64,000 nucleotides of DNA. Origin: Synechococcus sp. NB0720_010 (lineage in GTDB: Bacteria > Cyanobacteriota > Cyanobacteriia > PCC-6307 > Cyanobiaceae). Position 1 is the stretch's first letter. Every line of letters starts with the position of its first letter. The notes under the pieces were generated by a model. The model saw nothing but the letters and a program-made list of their open reading frames with translations. It ran no database searches and was not told where the DNA came from. The position numbers and the translations under genes were made by a program. The stretch lies in the NCBI RefSeq assembly GCF_023078835.1, contig NZ_CP090898.1:1676045-1740044 (forward strand), read 5' to 3'. Below, one piece after another: positions 37,940 through 50,367 of this stretch.

Positions 37940-39478
37940 CTAGTGGGCTGAGGACAGCTCCCCGCCGCGTCCGCCGGCCTCTTCCGCCACACCGATGCGG
38001 GCGAAGAGATCGGTGCTTTCTTGGTTGAGGTTGATCACCTCGACCTGGCTGCCGCCGAGCTTGAGCTTGCGGATGACCTGATCAAGGGCGGTCACGCCGC
38101 TTTGATCCCAGATGTGGGCCTCGCCCATGTCGATGGTGACGCGAGCGGGATGCTCGTGCAGCTCAAAGCCCTGGCGGAAGTAGATGCTGCTGACGAAGAA
38201 CAGCTGACCGCGGACGCGGTAGATGCGGTGCTCGCTGCCGCTCTGCTCGCTGCTGACCTCGATCACCTTGGCCACCTTGCGGCTGAAGAGGATCCCCGCC
38301 AGGGCCACACCGGAGAGCAGGCCTACCGCCAGGTTGTGGGTCAGCACGGTCACCACCACAGTCAGCAGCATCACCGAGGTGTCGCTCTTGGGGATGCGGC
38401 GGATGCTGCGGATTGAATCCCAGTTGGCGGTGTTGATGGCGATCATCACCATCACCCCAACCAGGGTGGCCATCGGGATCTGATTCACCCATTGGCTGGC
38501 CAGCAGGATCATCGCCAGCAGGCTCACGCCCGAGGTGAGGGTGGAGAGGCGGGTGCGGCCGCCATAGCCCACGTTCATCACCGACTGGCCCACCAGGGCG
38601 CAGCCGGCCATGCCGCCGAAGAACGAACTGACGATGTTGCCGATGCCCTGGCCGCGGGCTTCCTGGTTTTTGTGGGACGAGCTGTCGGTGACGTCGTCGA
38701 GGATGTCCTGGGTCAAGAAGGTCTCCATCAGACCCACCAGGGAGATGGCCAGGGCGGTCGGAAGGATCAGGCCCAGGGTGCCCGTGGTGAAGGGAACCTG
38801 CGGGATCCCGAATTGAGGAAGGCCGCTGGGCAGGGTGCCGAGGCTGCTGACTGTGGGCACATCCAGGCCCATGCGAATCGAGATCCCCGTCGAGATCAGG
38901 ATCGCCACCAGGGCCGATGGCACGACCTTGGTGAAGCGCGGCATCACGTAGATGATCACCAGGGTCAGGGCCATCAGGCCCCAGACCGCCGGCAGCTGCC
39001 CCGCGGTCACCGCCACCTTCTCGGGGTGGAAGAAATCAAGGCCGAGCTGAGGAAGCTGGGCCAGGAAGATCAGGATTGCCAGGGCATTGACGAAGCCCGC
39101 CATCACCGGTTGCGGCACGAAGCGCATCTGGTGGGCGAGCCGTAGATAGCCCCAAGCGATCTGCAGGACTCCCGTCAGGACCCCGGCCGCCAGCAGGTAC
39201 TGCAGGCCCATGCCTTCGCCGAGGGCGTTGCCCTGCTCCACCAGCCCGGTCATCAGCAGGGCGGTGGAGCCCGTGGCCGAGGTGATCATCGCGGTGCGCC
39301 CGCCGAAGACCGCCAAGGTCACCGAGAGCATGAAGGCGCCAAAGAGACCCACCCGCGGATCCACGCCGGCGATTCCGGAGAAGGCGATCGCCTCGGGGAT
39401 CATCGCGAAGGCCACCACCAGGCCCGAGAGGATGTCCCGATGGGGTTTGCCCCACCATTCTTTGAGGGCGAAAGTCAT
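37940..39478 (-). CDS. SulP-family anion transporter with STAS domain
   Basis: The 512-residue protein has about 10-12 membrane segments beginning [20 protein letters not shown] and a C-terminal STAS domain ([20 protein letters not shown]). SulP proteins carry sulfate, bicarbonate or other anions; this sequence differs from the BicA bicarbonate transporter start I remember, so I leave the substrate open. I chose ATG 39478. The open frame extends upstream but without membrane-protein character. It ends nine bases before the tRNA-Val gene end, on the opposite strand. Confidence 0.9.
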   Translation of the reverse strand: MTFALKEWWGKPHRDILSGLVVAFAMIPEAIAFSGIAGVDPRVGLFGAFMLSVTLAVFGGRTAMITSATGSTALLMTGLVEQGNALGEGMGLQYLLAAGVLTGVLQIAWGYLRLAHQMRFVPQPVMAGFVNALAILIFLAQLPQLGLDFFHPEKVAVTAGQLPAVWGLMALTLVIIYVMPRFTKVVPSALVAILISTGISIRMGLDVPTVSSLGTLPSGLPQFGIPQVPFTTGTLGLILPTALAISLVGLMETFLTQDILDDVTDSSSHKNQEARGQGIGNIVSSFFGGMAGCALVGQSVMNVGYGGRTRLSTLTSGVSLLAMILLASQWVNQIPMATLVGVMVMIAINTANWDSIRSIRRIPKSDTSVMLLTVVVTVLTHNLAVGLLSGVALAGILFSRKVAKVIEVSSEQSGSEHRIYRVRGQLFFVSSIYFRQGFELHEHPARVTIDMGEAHIWDQSGVTALDQVIRKLKLGGSQVEVINLNQESTDLFARIGVAEEAGGRGGELSSAH

Positions 39479-39510
39479 AGGGATCGGCGGCGGCTGTCGT
39501 CTGGCGTTCC

Positions 39511-40440
39511 CTACAGGGAACCGCCCGCTGGGGCCGACCCTATCAGTGCTGCACTGACCGACCTGAGGCGTGCGCAGGCCGTGGCGTCTAGCGCTTGAGG
39601 GGGCATGCGGCAGCTGGTGGGATAGCCCCGCAGGTTCCCGAAGCCGCCTGGTCCGTAGAACACCCCGGCCTTTGCCTCCGGCGCGGTCGCGGCAAAGAGC
39701 TGAGGCAGGGCCCCCATGGCGGCGCTCTGGAAGAGCGGGTCCATCAGGCGGTAGGCCAGTCCCTCGAGCTTGGCGTTTTTCGAGGCCACGGAGGTGGGCT
39801 GCAGGTTGGTGCGGGCCAGGCCCGGGTGTGCCACCAGCGAGAGCACGCTGGAGCTCTCCTGCTCGAGCTGGCGTTGCAGCTCCAGGGCCGTCATGGCGTT
39901 GGCGAGCTTGCTTTGGCCGTAGGCATCCCAAGGCCTGTAGCGCGTCTCGCCCTGCAGGTCATCGAACGCGATCCGGCCGAAGTAGGCCGCACCGGAACTC
40001 ACATGCACCACCCGTCCACTGGGGCTCTGCTTCAGCAGGGGCAGCAGGGCCTGGGTCAAGGCGACGTGGCCCAGGTGGTTGACCGCGAATTGCAGCTCGA
40101 AGCCCTGGCGGCTCAGGGTCCGGGGCGGCGCCATCACTCCGGCGTTATTCAGCAGCAGGTCCAGCTGCTCCACCTGGGCGGCGGCCCGCCGCACGCTCTC
40201 CAGATCCGCCAGGTCCAGTTCCAGCGGGATCAGCTCTCCGCCGGTGTCCGAGCGCAGGGCCGCGGCGGCAGCGTTGGCTTTCTCGAGGCTGCGGCAGGCC
40301 AGCAGCACGCGGGCCCCCTTGGCGGCGAGGGCCCGGGCACTCTCCAGTCCCAGGCCGCTGTTGGCCCCGGTGATCAGGGCGGTCCGCCCCCGTTGATCGG
40401 GAATCTCAGCGGCGGTCCAGGGCACGGTGGGGCGGGGCAC
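39511..40440 (-). CDS. Short-chain dehydrogenase/reductase
   Basis: The 309-residue protein has the NAD(P)-binding motif TGANSGLG at residues 24-31, NNAG at 98-101 and the catalytic Y174-x3-K178 in AYGQSKLAN with a preceding serine in HVSSGA. It resembles protochlorophyllide-reductase/retinol-dehydrogenase-like SDRs, but no POR-specific assignment is made. It starts at GTG 40440, whose first base is shared with the methyltransferase stop codon (TAGTG). The substrate is unknown. Confidence 0.87.
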   Translation of the reverse strand: MPRPTVPWTAAEIPDQRGRTALITGANSGLGLESARALAAKGARVLLACRSLEKANAAAAALRSDTGGELIPLELDLADLESVRRAAAQVEQLDLLLNNAGVMAPPRTLSRQGFELQFAVNHLGHVALTQALLPLLKQSPSGRVVHVSSGAAYFGRIAFDDLQGETRYRPWDAYGQSKLANAMTALELQRQLEQESSSVLSLVAHPGLARTNLQPTSVASKNAKLEGLAYRLMDPLFQSAAMGALPQLFAATAPEAKAGVFYGPGGFGNLRGYPTSCRMPPQALDATACARLRSVSAALIGSAPAGGSL

Positions 40441-41255
40441 TACGGCCCCAATCGTCTCGCCCGCAGCTCCAGCACCGTGGGTCCGACCCAGAAACTGCCG
40501 GGATCCGAGGCGGCCGCCTGGATCTGCCCGAGTGCTGCGGTTTGGTCCGCAGCGCTCCAGAGCCCGAGGCGTTGCAGCTGCAGCCCGTAGACCGCGACAA
40601 AGCGCTCCAGCCACTGCGCCGCCATCGAGCCTTGGGGGCCGAGCACGGGCAGGGGGCGCAGCTCTTTGATGCTCCAGCCCCGCGCCGTCAGCAGCGACGG
40701 CAGCCTGCGGTTCACATCCGGATCACCGCCGGCCGCGCGGAAACTCCGCTGGCAGGCCTGACCAAAGCGAGCAATCGCTTCGGCCCCGGGGTGCAGGGCG
40801 AAGGTGTCCCAGTGGACGTACTCGTGGAACAGCACCTGGCCGCCGGGGCGGATGCATTGCCCCAGGCCCGCCAGGAGCGGTTCCAGGTCCGGCAGGAACA
40901 TCGCCAGCCAGCGGCACCAGGCGAGATCGAACTGCTCTTGGGGCCAGGGATCCTTCAGCAGATCGTGTTGGCGGACCTCCAGCTGATCGAAGCCGCTTCG
41001 GCGCGCCAGGGCTTGGGCCTCGGCGACGTAGTCAGCGCTGAGCTCCAGGCCCAGGACACGGCCGCTGGGTCCGACGAGGGCAGCGAGATCGGCTGCAGCA
41101 AAACCTGGACCGGCTCCGAGGTCGAGCAGGTGCTGCCCGCTCTGGATGCAGGCCCGAGCCCAGGCGGCTTGGCTGATGGGAGACCAGAGCTCGTGCTGAA
41201 AGCGCAGGCGTTCCAGTTCGCTCTGGTGGGTCCCCAGGACGTAGTCCGAGGCCAT
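40440..41255 (-). CDS. Class I SAM-dependent methyltransferase
   Basis: The 271-residue protein has motif I HLLDLGAGPGFAAADLAALV and the acidic motif II region VLGLELSADYVAEAQALARR. The substrate-recognition part CRWLAMFLPDLEPLLAGLGQ is Ubi/Coq5-like in layout. It is coupled to the SDR gene downstream by a one-base overlap, so the two may act on the same small molecule. Start is ATG 41255. Confidence 0.87.
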   Translation of the reverse strand: MASDYVLGTHQSELERLRFQHELWSPISQAAWARACIQSGQHLLDLGAGPGFAAADLAALVGPSGRVLGLELSADYVAEAQALARRSGFDQLEVRQHDLLKDPWPQEQFDLAWCRWLAMFLPDLEPLLAGLGQCIRPGGQVLFHEYVHWDTFALHPGAEAIARFGQACQRSFRAAGGDPDVNRRLPSLLTARGWSIKELRPLPVLGPQGSMAAQWLERFVAVYGLQLQRLGLWSAADQTAALGQIQAAASDPGSFWVGPTVLELRARRLGP

Positions 41256-41266
41256 GGCCCCGCGGC

Positions 41267-41521
41267 TCAGTCTTCGGGGAAGAGCAGGGAGGCGAGTTCG
41301 TCGGGATCCACGTCGTAGACGCGGGCCAGGCTGGTCTCGATCGCAGCGGTCACCTCGCCGGGCAGGAAGCGCATGGCGCTCAGGGCGTCATCGGTGATCT
41401 CGTCGCTCAGAAGCTTCTCGCCACCGAGCTTCTCGTCATTGATCACCGCCATTACCCAGCTCTGGTAGGCGTAGACCAGATCGGCAAACTCCAGATCGGC
41501 GTCGTTGAAGTCGAGGGCCAT
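41267..41521 (-). CDS. Small acidic hypothetical protein
   Basis: The 84-residue acidic protein begins MALDFNDADLEFADLVYAYQ and ends VYDVDPDELASLLFPED. It is rich in Asp/Glu and predicted helical. ATG 41521 is preferred; a longer frame from 41554 adds a basic unlikely extension. It precedes the methyltransferase gene by 11 bases on the same strand, so it may be in the same transcript. I do not recognise a family. Confidence 0.75.
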   Translation of the reverse strand: MALDFNDADLEFADLVYAYQSWVMAVINDEKLGGEKLLSDEITDDALSAMRFLPGEVTAAIETSLARVYDVDPDELASLLFPED

Positions 41522-41574
41522 GGCTCGGCGTTCACTTGACCGCAGTCTGCACACCGATGGGGAGGATGGATGTC

Positions 41575-42033
41575 ATGACAACTGCATCTCCTGACCCACT
41601 GGCCCTGCAGGCGACCTTGGTGGATTTCGCCCTGGCGGAGTTGGTGCGCCAAAACCGAGAGAGCTTCCAGCCCCTCTGGAGCAGTGAGAGTTGGGCGAAA
41701 TTGCTGATCTGGATGGCCCTGAACTGCGGCTGCAGCGGCGATGAGGAGGGTCTGAAGACCTTCGCTGAGGCCCTCGGTGCGGTTCAGACCGGACGGATGC
41801 GGCGGGTGTTCTTCGAGCGGGAGCTGGGGGATCTGGAGCTCCAACTGATGGCCGATCCCGCGGAGCAGCAGGTGCTGGTGCTGCCCCAGGGCCCCGCCGA
41901 TGAGGTCCTGGAGCCAGGGCGCATCACCCGCGCCCTGGAGCGCGTTGGGCTGACGGAGCGCCTGCCCGCGGATCAGGAACGGTGGCAGCGTCTGGACGCC
42001 CTTGTGGCCATTCCTTGGCTGGAGCAGGCTTGA
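41575..42033 (+). CDS. Hypothetical protein coupled to a 2OG oxygenase
   Basis: From ATG 41575 the 152-residue protein begins MTTASPDPLALQATLVDFAL and contains WAKLLIWMALNCGCSGDEEG, with two cysteines. An upstream ATG at 41566 in frame is also possible. Its stop overlaps the ATG of the following oxygenase gene (TGATG), so the two are made together. The function is unknown; the coupling suggests it acts with the oxygenase. Confidence 0.8.
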   Translation: MTTASPDPLALQATLVDFALAELVRQNRESFQPLWSSESWAKLLIWMALNCGCSGDEEGLKTFAEALGAVQTGRMRRVFFERELGDLELQLMADPAEQQVLVLPQGPADEVLEPGRITRALERVGLTERLPADQERWQRLDALVAIPWLEQA

Positions 42034-42656
42034 TGGAGCTGATTGCGCGCTACAGCAACCCCGGCTTTGAGGCCCTCTCCGATGGGGTGATGGCCTTCTT
42101 TGAGCGGCGCGAAGACCTGCAGCGCCCCGGTGTGGCGTTTGGGCCCGATGGGGCTGAGCCCGCCAAGGTCTCGACCGACATCAGCCTGGTGGCGATCGAT
42201 CGCTCCGACCCCGAGGCCTTTGCGCTCGCGGAGGTGATCCTGCGGGGGGTGACTGCCGGCCTGGAGCGCTACCTGCAGGAGCGTCCCCTCTTCCGGGACT
42301 GCTGCCCGGATCAGGAGCTCTTCGTGAACCCGATCTTCAACCTGCAGCGCTATGCCCCCGGCGAGGGCTTCAAGCGCTGGCACTGCGATTGGACCATCAG
42401 CGATGAGGCCACCGAACCGGTGCATCGCGTTCTGGCCTGGATCCTCTATTGCAACAGCGTTGAGGAGGCCGGCACGGAGTTCCATTGGCAGGAGCACCAC
42501 GAGGAGGCCCAGCGGGGCAAGCTCGTGATCTTCCCGGCCGGGCCTTCCCACATCCACCGGGGCCGGGTCAATCAGAGCGCGAGCAAGACCATCGCCACCG
42601 GCTGGATCAATGCCGGCAGCCGGGAGGCTTATCTCAAGCGCCTGGCGGCGGGCTGA
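42033..42656 (+). CDS. 2-oxoglutarate/Fe(II)-dependent oxygenase-like protein
   Basis: The 207-residue protein has a jelly-roll iron site: H117 and D119 in FKRWHCDW, a distal histidine (H173 or H175) in FPAGPSHIHRGRV, and Arg/Lys residues beyond it (R178, K185) that could bind 2-oxoglutarate. These resemble prolyl-hydroxylase-type enzymes. The substrate is unknown; it may be a protein side chain or small metabolite. It is translationally coupled to the upstream hypothetical gene and precedes valS by 49 bases. Confidence 0.82.
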   Translation: MELIARYSNPGFEALSDGVMAFFERREDLQRPGVAFGPDGAEPAKVSTDISLVAIDRSDPEAFALAEVILRGVTAGLERYLQERPLFRDCCPDQELFVNPIFNLQRYAPGEGFKRWHCDWTISDEATEPVHRVLAWILYCNSVEEAGTEFHWQEHHEEAQRGKLVIFPAGPSHIHRGRVNQSASKTIATGWINAGSREAYLKRLAAG

Positions 42657-42705
42657 GGCCCCGGCGGCCCTTTGCGAGCATGGGGCGATCGCCTGATCTG
42701 TTGAC

Positions 42706-45453
42706 GTGACCGACGCCCTGCCGAAGACCTATGACCCGGTAGGCACCGAGGCGCGGTGGCAGCAGGCCTGGGAAACCCAAGGCGCATTTCACCCGGACCC
42801 CAAGGCCCCCGGTGAGCCGTTTTCGGTCGTGATTCCACCGCCGAACGTGACCGGCAGCCTGCACATGGGCCACGCCTTCAACACGGCCCTGATCGACACG
42901 ATCGTCCGCTTCCAGCGGCTGCAGGGCAAAAACGTGCTCTGCCTGCCCGGCACCGACCACGCCTCGATCGCCGTGCAGACGATCCTGGAGAAGCAGCTCA
43001 AGGCCGACGGCAAGCGCAAGGAAGATCTCGGCCGCGAGGCCTTCCTGGAGAAAGCCTGGGAATGGAAGGCCCAGAGCGGTGGCACGATCGTCGGCCAGCT
43101 GCGCCGCCTCGGCTACTCGGTGGACTGGCGCCGGGAGCGCTTCACCCTCGACGCCGGCTGCAGCGAAGCCGTGATCGAGGCCTTCAACCGCCTGCATGAG
43201 CAGGGGCTGATCTACCGGGGCGAGTACCTGGTCAATTGGTGCCCCGCCTCCGGTTCAGCCGTGAGCGACCTGGAGGTGGAGATGAAGGAGGTGGATGGTC
43301 ATCTCTGGCACTTCCGCTATCCCCTGAGCAGCGGCCAGGGCTTCCTGGAGGTGGCGACGACCCGTCCGGAGACCCTCCTGGGTGACACCGGCGTGGCGGT
43401 GAATCCCAAGGACCCCCGCTATGCAGAGCTGGTGGGTCAGACCCTGACCCTGCCGCTTGTGGGCCGGGAGATTCCGATCGTGGCCGATGACCACGTCGAT
43501 GCCGAGTTCGGCACGGGTTGCGTGAAGGTCACCCCCGCCCACGACCCCAATGACTTCGCCATCGGCCAGCGCCACAACCTGCCGCTGATCACGGTGATGG
43601 CCAAGGACGGCTCGATGAATGAGGCCGCCGGTCGCTTCCAGGGGCTGGATCGCTTTGAAGCCCGCAAGGCCGTGGTTGCGGCGATGGAGTCCGAAGGCTT
43701 CCTGGTGAAGGTGGAGGACTACCGCCACAGCGTTCCCTTCTCCGATCGGGGCAAGGTGCCCGTCGAGCCCCTGCTCTCCACCCAGTGGTTCGTCAAAACC
43801 GAGCCCTTGGCGGCCCGCTGCCGCGAGGCCCTCGAGAACGCCGATCCCCGCTTTGTTCCGGAGCGCTGGAGCAAGGTCTACCGCGATTGGCTCACGGACA
43901 TTCGCGATTGGTGCATCTCCCGCCAGCTCTGGTGGGGTCACCGCATTCCCGCTTGGTTTGTGGTCAGCGAGACCGGCGGTGTGATCACCGATTCCACCCC
44001 CTATGTGGTGGCCCGGGATGAGGCCGAAGCCCAGAGCAAAGCGGATGCCCAGTTCGGGGCGGGTGCTGTTCTTGAGCAGGATCCGGATGCCCTCGACACC
44101 TGGTTCTCCAGTGGTCTCTGGCCCTTCTCAACCATGGGTTGGCCCAATGCCGAGGCGGCTGACCTGCAGCGCTGGTACCCCACCAGCGTGCTGGTGACGG
44201 GCTTCGACATCATCTTTTTCTGGGTGGCCCGGATGACGATGATGGCCGGCGCCTTCACCGGCCAGATGCCCTTCCAGGACGTCTACATCCACGGTCTGGT
44301 GCGGGACGAGAACAACCGCAAGATGAGCAAGTCGGCGGGGAATGGCATTGACCCGCTGCTGCTGATCGAGCGCTACGGCGCCGATGCCCTGCGCTTTGCC
44401 CTGGTGCGTGAGGTGGCCGGTGCTGGCCAGGACATCCGCCTGGACTACGACCGCAAGTCGGACACCTCCGCCACGGTGGAGGCCTCACGCAACTTCGCCA
44501 ACAAGCTCTGGAACGCCACCCGCTTTGCCCTGATGAACCTGAGTGGGGAAACCCCCTCCAGCCTGGGTGAACCGGATCCCGCGGCCCTGCAGCTGGCGGA
44601 CCGTTGGATCCTCTCGCGCCTGGCCCGGGTGAACCGCGACAGCGCCGAGCGCTACGGCAGCTATGGCCTCGGCGAGGCGGCCAAGGGGCTCTATGAGTTT
44701 GCCTGGAATGAAGTTTGCGACTGGTATGTCGAGCTGATCAAGCGCCGCCTGAACCCGGGCGAGAACCCCAGTGCCGAAGCCCTGGCCGACCAGCGCACGG
44801 CCCGCCAGGTGCTGGCCAAGGCACTGAATGAATTGCTGGTGATGCTGCATCCCCTGATGCCCCACCTGAGCGAGGAGCTCTGGCATGGCCTGAACGGCGA
44901 GCCCGAAGAGACGTTCCTGGCCCTGCAGCCCTGGCCGGCCCTCGACGTCTCGGCCCTGGATGACGAGCTGGAGTCGTCGTTCGCTGAGTTGATTGAGGCG
45001 ATTCGGGTGGTCCGCAACCTGCGCGCTGTCGCCGGCCTCAAGCCCAGCCAGGGCGTGCCGGTGCGTTTCGTCACCGGTCGCTCTGAACTGGCCTCGGTGC
45101 TGACTGCCGCCACCGCCGACATCACTGCGCTAACCCGCGCGGAGCGGGTGGAGGTGTTGGACCCGGCCGCCGCTGATGCCAACCCTGCCGCGAAGGCCCT
45201 GGCCGGCGTGAGCGGTGAGCTTCAGGTCTTGCTGCCGATCGACGGACTGGTGGATCTCGAGGCGCTGCGGGGCCGGCTGGAGAAGGACATCGCCAAGGCC
45301 GAGAAGGAGATCAAGGGGCTCTCGGGTCGCCTCTCGAACCCCAACTTCGCCTCCAAAGCCCCACCTGAGGTGGTGGCCGAGTGCCAGGCCAACCTGGCGG
45401 AAGCCCAGGCCCAGGCCGATTTGGCCCGCAAGCGTCTGGCCGACCTCGGTTGA
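42706..45453 (+). CDS. valS: Valyl-tRNA synthetase
   Basis: This class I synthetase of 915 residues has the HIGH motif as HMGH at residues 53-56 in [11 protein letters not shown] and KMSKS at 539-543. The editing domain, anticodon domain and a C-terminal coiled-coil ([20 protein letters not shown]) are present. It starts at GTG 42706. The stop overlaps the ATG of the TVP38-type gene (TGATG), and the tRNA-Val gene lies only 5 kb away. Confidence 0.98.
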   Translation: MTDALPKTYDPVGTEARWQQAWETQGAFHPDPKAPGEPFSVVIPPPNVTGSLHMGHAFNTALIDTIVRFQRLQGKNVLCLPGTDHASIAVQTILEKQLKADGKRKEDLGREAFLEKAWEWKAQSGGTIVGQLRRLGYSVDWRRERFTLDAGCSEAVIEAFNRLHEQGLIYRGEYLVNWCPASGSAVSDLEVEMKEVDGHLWHFRYPLSSGQGFLEVATTRPETLLGDTGVAVNPKDPRYAELVGQTLTLPLVGREIPIVADDHVDAEFGTGCVKVTPAHDPNDFAIGQRHNLPLITVMAKDGSMNEAAGRFQGLDRFEARKAVVAAMESEGFLVKVEDYRHSVPFSDRGKVPVEPLLSTQWFVKTEPLAARCREALENADPRFVPERWSKVYRDWLTDIRDWCISRQLWWGHRIPAWFVVSETGGVITDSTPYVVARDEAEAQSKADAQFGAGAVLEQDPDALDTWFSSGLWPFSTMGWPNAEAADLQRWYPTSVLVTGFDIIFFWVARMTMMAGAFTGQMPFQDVYIHGLVRDENNRKMSKSAGNGIDPLLLIERYGADALRFALVREVAGAGQDIRLDYDRKSDTSATVEASRNFANKLWNATRFALMNLSGETPSSLGEPDPAALQLADRWILSRLARVNRDSAERYGSYGLGEAAKGLYEFAWNEVCDWYVELIKRRLNPGENPSAEALADQRTARQVLAKALNELLVMLHPLMPHLSEELWHGLNGEPEETFLALQPWPALDVSALDDELESSFAELIEAIRVVRNLRAVAGLKPSQGVPVRFVTGRSELASVLTAATADITALTRAERVEVLDPAAADANPAAKALAGVSGELQVLLPIDGLVDLEALRGRLEKDIAKAEKEIKGLSGRLSNPNFASKAPPEVVAECQANLAEAQAQADLARKRLADLG

Positions 45454-46042
45454 TGGATTGGCAGAGCTGGCTTCCGGTTCTGCAGTCCCCTGCGGGGGCG
45501 CTGCTGTTCATCCCCCTCTATGGGATTTGGGTGACGCTGTTGCTGCCGGGGGTCTGGGCCTCGATGCTGGCTGGAGCCTTGTACGGCACCTGGTGGGGCA
45601 GCCTGATCGTCTTCGTGGGGGCCTGCCTCGGGGCTGAAGCGGCCTTTCTGCTGGGACGGACCTGGCTGCGGGACTGGGCGATGCGCCGGCTGGAGGCCTT
45701 CCCCAAGCTGCAGGCGGTGGAGCAGGCGGTCAGCCGCGAGGGCCTGAAGCTGGTGCTGCTGACCCGCCTCTCGCCGGCGTTTCCCTTCTCCTTGCTCAAC
45801 CTGGCCTATGGCTTGAGCGAGGTGAGCCTGCGCGACTACACGATTGGCCTGATTGGGATCATCCCCGGCACGATCCTGTTCTGCGGTCTGGGGGCCCTCG
45901 CCGGTGATGTGGCCCGCTTCGGCGAGGTGCTGAGCGGCGAGGCGGATCCCTTCACCTGGGCCCTGCGGGTGGTGGGCATCGCCGCGACGGTGGCCTCGGT
46001 TTGGCTTGTGGGCCGGGCCGCCCAGCGGGCCTTAAAAGCAGC

Positions 46043-46058
<16 letters not shown>
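45453..46058 (+). CDS. TVP38/TMEM64 family membrane protein
   Basis: The 201-residue membrane protein has the DedA/SNARE-associated core: LLLPGVWASMLAGALYGTWW, GACLGAEAAFLLGRTWLRDW and LVLLTRLSPAFPFSLLNLAY, where the R-x-SPxxPF motif is characteristic. Related proteins act as lipid scramblases or membrane homeostasis factors. Translation is coupled to valS through TGATG. The 3' end overlaps a minus-strand small gene by 16 bases. Confidence 0.9.
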
Positions 46059-48261
<2,203 letters not shown>

Positions 48262-48690
48262 TCAGGCAGCGGCCATCTTTTGGATGCGATCGACCTTCCA
48301 GTCGTCCTCGACTTTCACGAAGGTGAAGTCCAGGGGCAGCTCGGCGTTGTCTTCGGCCTTGAGCTTCACGGTCAGGGTGATCTGGTCTTCTTGGATCCGG
48401 GGACGGCCGGACTTGAGGTTGCGGTACTTGTTCAGCTGCAGGCCGGCCAGGAAGCGAATGAACTGCTGCCGGTTCACGTGGGAGCGGTAGTTCTTGGTGG
48501 TCAGCAGGTAGGCGGCGTCGATCCGGCCGGAGGCCACCTGGGTGAAGAACTGCTTGATGACCGGATTGATCCCCCGGGCATTCAGCACCAGCTTCACGGC
48601 GCTGATGGTCCAGTAGAGGAGGAGGGCCCCGGCGCCAGCCAACAGGGCTTTGGTGCCGATCTGAGAGATCAGGGCCGTATTGAGGTCCAT
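48262..48690 (-). CDS. Membrane-anchored hypothetical protein
   Basis: From ATG 48690 the 142-residue protein begins MDLNTALISQIGTKALLAGA with one N-terminal membrane helix (about residues 13-32), then a soluble alpha/beta domain (FFTQVASGRIDAAYLLTTKN, LTVKLKAEDNAELPLDFTFV) resembling an NTF2-like or SnoaL-like cone fold in layout. It is upstream of ligA on the same strand with a 12-base gap, and divergent from the SprT-like gene. Function unknown. Confidence 0.75.
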   Translation of the reverse strand: MDLNTALISQIGTKALLAGAGALLLYWTISAVKLVLNARGINPVIKQFFTQVASGRIDAAYLLTTKNYRSHVNRQQFIRFLAGLQLNKYRNLKSGRPRIQEDQITLTVKLKAEDNAELPLDFTFVKVEDDWKVDRIQKMAAA

Positions 48691-48773
48691 CGCGCCCGGG
48701 ACAGTTGTATGCGGCCCACGAGTCTGACTGACGGCCCCGTCAGAATGCGGCGCAGCCGTCCAGCTCCTCCGGC

Positions 48774-49304
48774 GTGCCCCTTGCACCGCTGCTGCCGCTG
48801 TATCACCGCCTGAACCGCGAGCACTTCGACGGTTCCCTGGCCAGCGCCGATGGCACCAGCCTGGTGAGCGTGCGCTGGAGTGACGGGCGGATGCGCCGCA
48901 GTGCCGGTCTCTACCGCTACGGGCCCGGCGTCAGTGAGATCGTTCTCTCGCGCCCCTTGCTGGAGCCGCTGCCGCTGGAGGCCTGCCTCAGCACGCTCTG
49001 CCACGAAATGATCCACGCCTGGATCCATCGGGTGGTCCGCGCCGATGAGGTCCATGGACCCCAGTTCCGGGCGCGGATGGCGGCGATCAACGGGGCCCAG
49101 CAGGAGTTCCAGGTCAGCGTGCGCCATAGCTTTCCGGTGCCGGCGCAACCGGCGAAGTGGCTGGCCCGCTGCCCCGGTTGCGGCCTGCAGTCCCCCTACC
49201 GCCGTCGCCGTCAGGGGGTGGCCTGCCGTCAATGCTGCGACCGTTTTGAAGGCGGCCGTTGGAGCGCCCGTTTCCAGCTGGTCTTCGAGCGCTCCGCCGC
49301 CTAA
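48774..49304 (+). CDS. SprT-like zinc metallopeptidase family protein
   Basis: The 176-residue protein has the HExxH zinc motif at residues 77-81 (STLCHEMIHAWIH), a third ligand region near HGPQF and a C-terminal zinc ribbon (CPGCGLQSPYRRRRQGVACR). It resembles SprT and the Spartan protease core that cleaves DNA-protein crosslinks; the bacterial role is unproven. It starts at GTG 48774. Confidence 0.88.
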   Translation: MPLAPLLPLYHRLNREHFDGSLASADGTSLVSVRWSDGRMRRSAGLYRYGPGVSEIVLSRPLLEPLPLEACLSTLCHEMIHAWIHRVVRADEVHGPQFRARMAAINGAQQEFQVSVRHSFPVPAQPAKWLARCPGCGLQSPYRRRRQGVACRQCCDRFEGGRWSARFQLVFERSAA

Positions 49305-49313
49305 GTTCCGCCC

Positions 49314-49418
49314 ATGGCCACGGTTCTTTGGGTTTGGCAACTCAGCGGCGTCTCGATCGCCCTGCTGGGTCTCGGGCGTGAGCGCTGGTTGCGTGCCCGC
49401 CGCCTGGGGCGGGGGTAG
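49314..49418 (+). CDS. Possible 34-residue membrane peptide
   Basis: This short frame encodes MATVLWVWQLSGVSIALLGL followed by a basic tail GRERWLRARRLGRG. It has one helix-like hydrophobic segment and positive charges on the C-terminal side, which is a single-pass membrane peptide pattern. It lies nine bases after the SprT-like stop. No homologue is recognised, so it may be spurious. Confidence 0.4.
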   Translation: MATVLWVWQLSGVSIALLGLGRERWLRARRLGRG

Positions 49419-49437
49419 GCCTCACTAGCCTGATTGG

Positions 49438-50004
49438 ATGCGCGACTCCTACGACGACTGGTCCCCTGAGCGACCGGAGCGCCCGGCCTACCGCCGCGGG
49501 GAGCGAGGCCTGGACCAACGGATGGACCAGTGGGTGTCAGCCGGCCGCCAGCTGGTGGACGGTGTCTCCGGCGCTCGTCCAGGTGGTCGCCGTGCCTCCT
49601 CGGGCCTTCGCCTGGATCAGGTCGGACGTTGGGTGGAGGACAAGATCGACTGGCTTCTGGAAGATGACGACGGCTGGCGGGAGTCCTGGGAGGAGCCCTC
49701 GGCGCCCCAGAGCCGTCGCCAACCCTTAGATGCGATCTCCCGCCGAGGTCGATCTGCTCGCCCCGCAGTGGCCCCCGCGCCCGTGCGCGCTGAGGCTCAG
49801 CCGCAACCCAGTGCCCCTGCCTCGTCCCAAGAACCCGTCGACCCCGACGCTTGGCCAGAAGACGAGAGCTTCACGCTGACCCGCTGGAAGCGGGAGGCCA
49901 GCCCACGGATCTCAGATCGCAGCGTGGAGGTGGTTGATCCTCAGCCGTTCGATGCGGGTCTGGGTAGATCGCTGCCCCGCTCAACCCGGCGACGCGTCCG
50001 CTGA
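49438..50004 (+). CDS. Disordered hypothetical protein
   Basis: The 188-residue protein begins MRDSYDDWSPERPERPAYRR and is rich in Pro, Arg, Ser and Ala with few hydrophobic blocks, except LDQVGRWVEDKIDWLLEDDD, a likely helix. It appears mostly disordered and is likely cytosolic. Its 3' end overlaps the convergent gene at 49941-50270 by 64 bases. Conservation is unknown from the sequence alone. Confidence 0.65.
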   Translation: MRDSYDDWSPERPERPAYRRGERGLDQRMDQWVSAGRQLVDGVSGARPGGRRASSGLRLDQVGRWVEDKIDWLLEDDDGWRESWEEPSAPQSRRQPLDAISRRGRSARPAVAPAPVRAEAQPQPSAPASSQEPVDPDAWPEDESFTLTRWKREASPRISDRSVEVVDPQPFDAGLGRSLPRSTRRRVR

Positions 50005-50270
50005 ACCTGGTGCTTGGAGCGCCGGGTGCCGGCTTTCCGATCCTGCACTTGGAAGGGGCAGCCCTGCTGGCGCAGTTGGGCGTTCACCGGCGCGATCAAA
50101 TCGCGGGGAACGTCCTCGGCCATTTGCTCGACGCTGGTGCTGATGGAGGCGCAGCCGTCCGACAGCAGTTCCAACAGAGAGGCCCACTGCTCGACAAGGG
50201 TCCGCTGGGGAGGGCTGGTGCTGGTGTGGGGCCGTCTGCGAGAGCGGCTCCTGAAGGGAATCACGGTCAT
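49941..50270 (-). CDS. Basic hypothetical protein
   Basis: From ATG 50270 this encodes 109 residues starting MTVIPFRSRSRRRPHTSTSP, with a central helix (LVEQWASLLELLSDGCASIS, VEQMAEDVPRDLIAPVNAQL) and basic ends. It converges with the disordered-protein gene and overlaps its last 64 bases. The C-terminal RTRRRVERGSDLP stretch may be the antisense of that gene, so the end is uncertain. I do not recognise a family. Confidence 0.5.
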   Translation of the reverse strand: MTVIPFRSRSRRRPHTSTSPPQRTLVEQWASLLELLSDGCASISTSVEQMAEDVPRDLIAPVNAQLRQQGCPFQVQDRKAGTRRSKHQVQRTRRRVERGSDLPRPASNG

Positions 50271-50367
50271 GACCATCCGATGCGTTAGGTCAATCATCCC
50301 GCCAGCACAAAACCCCGCAACCTGTCAATCCTTTTTTCGTTCAACTCGTAACACTTGTTGGAAAGTG

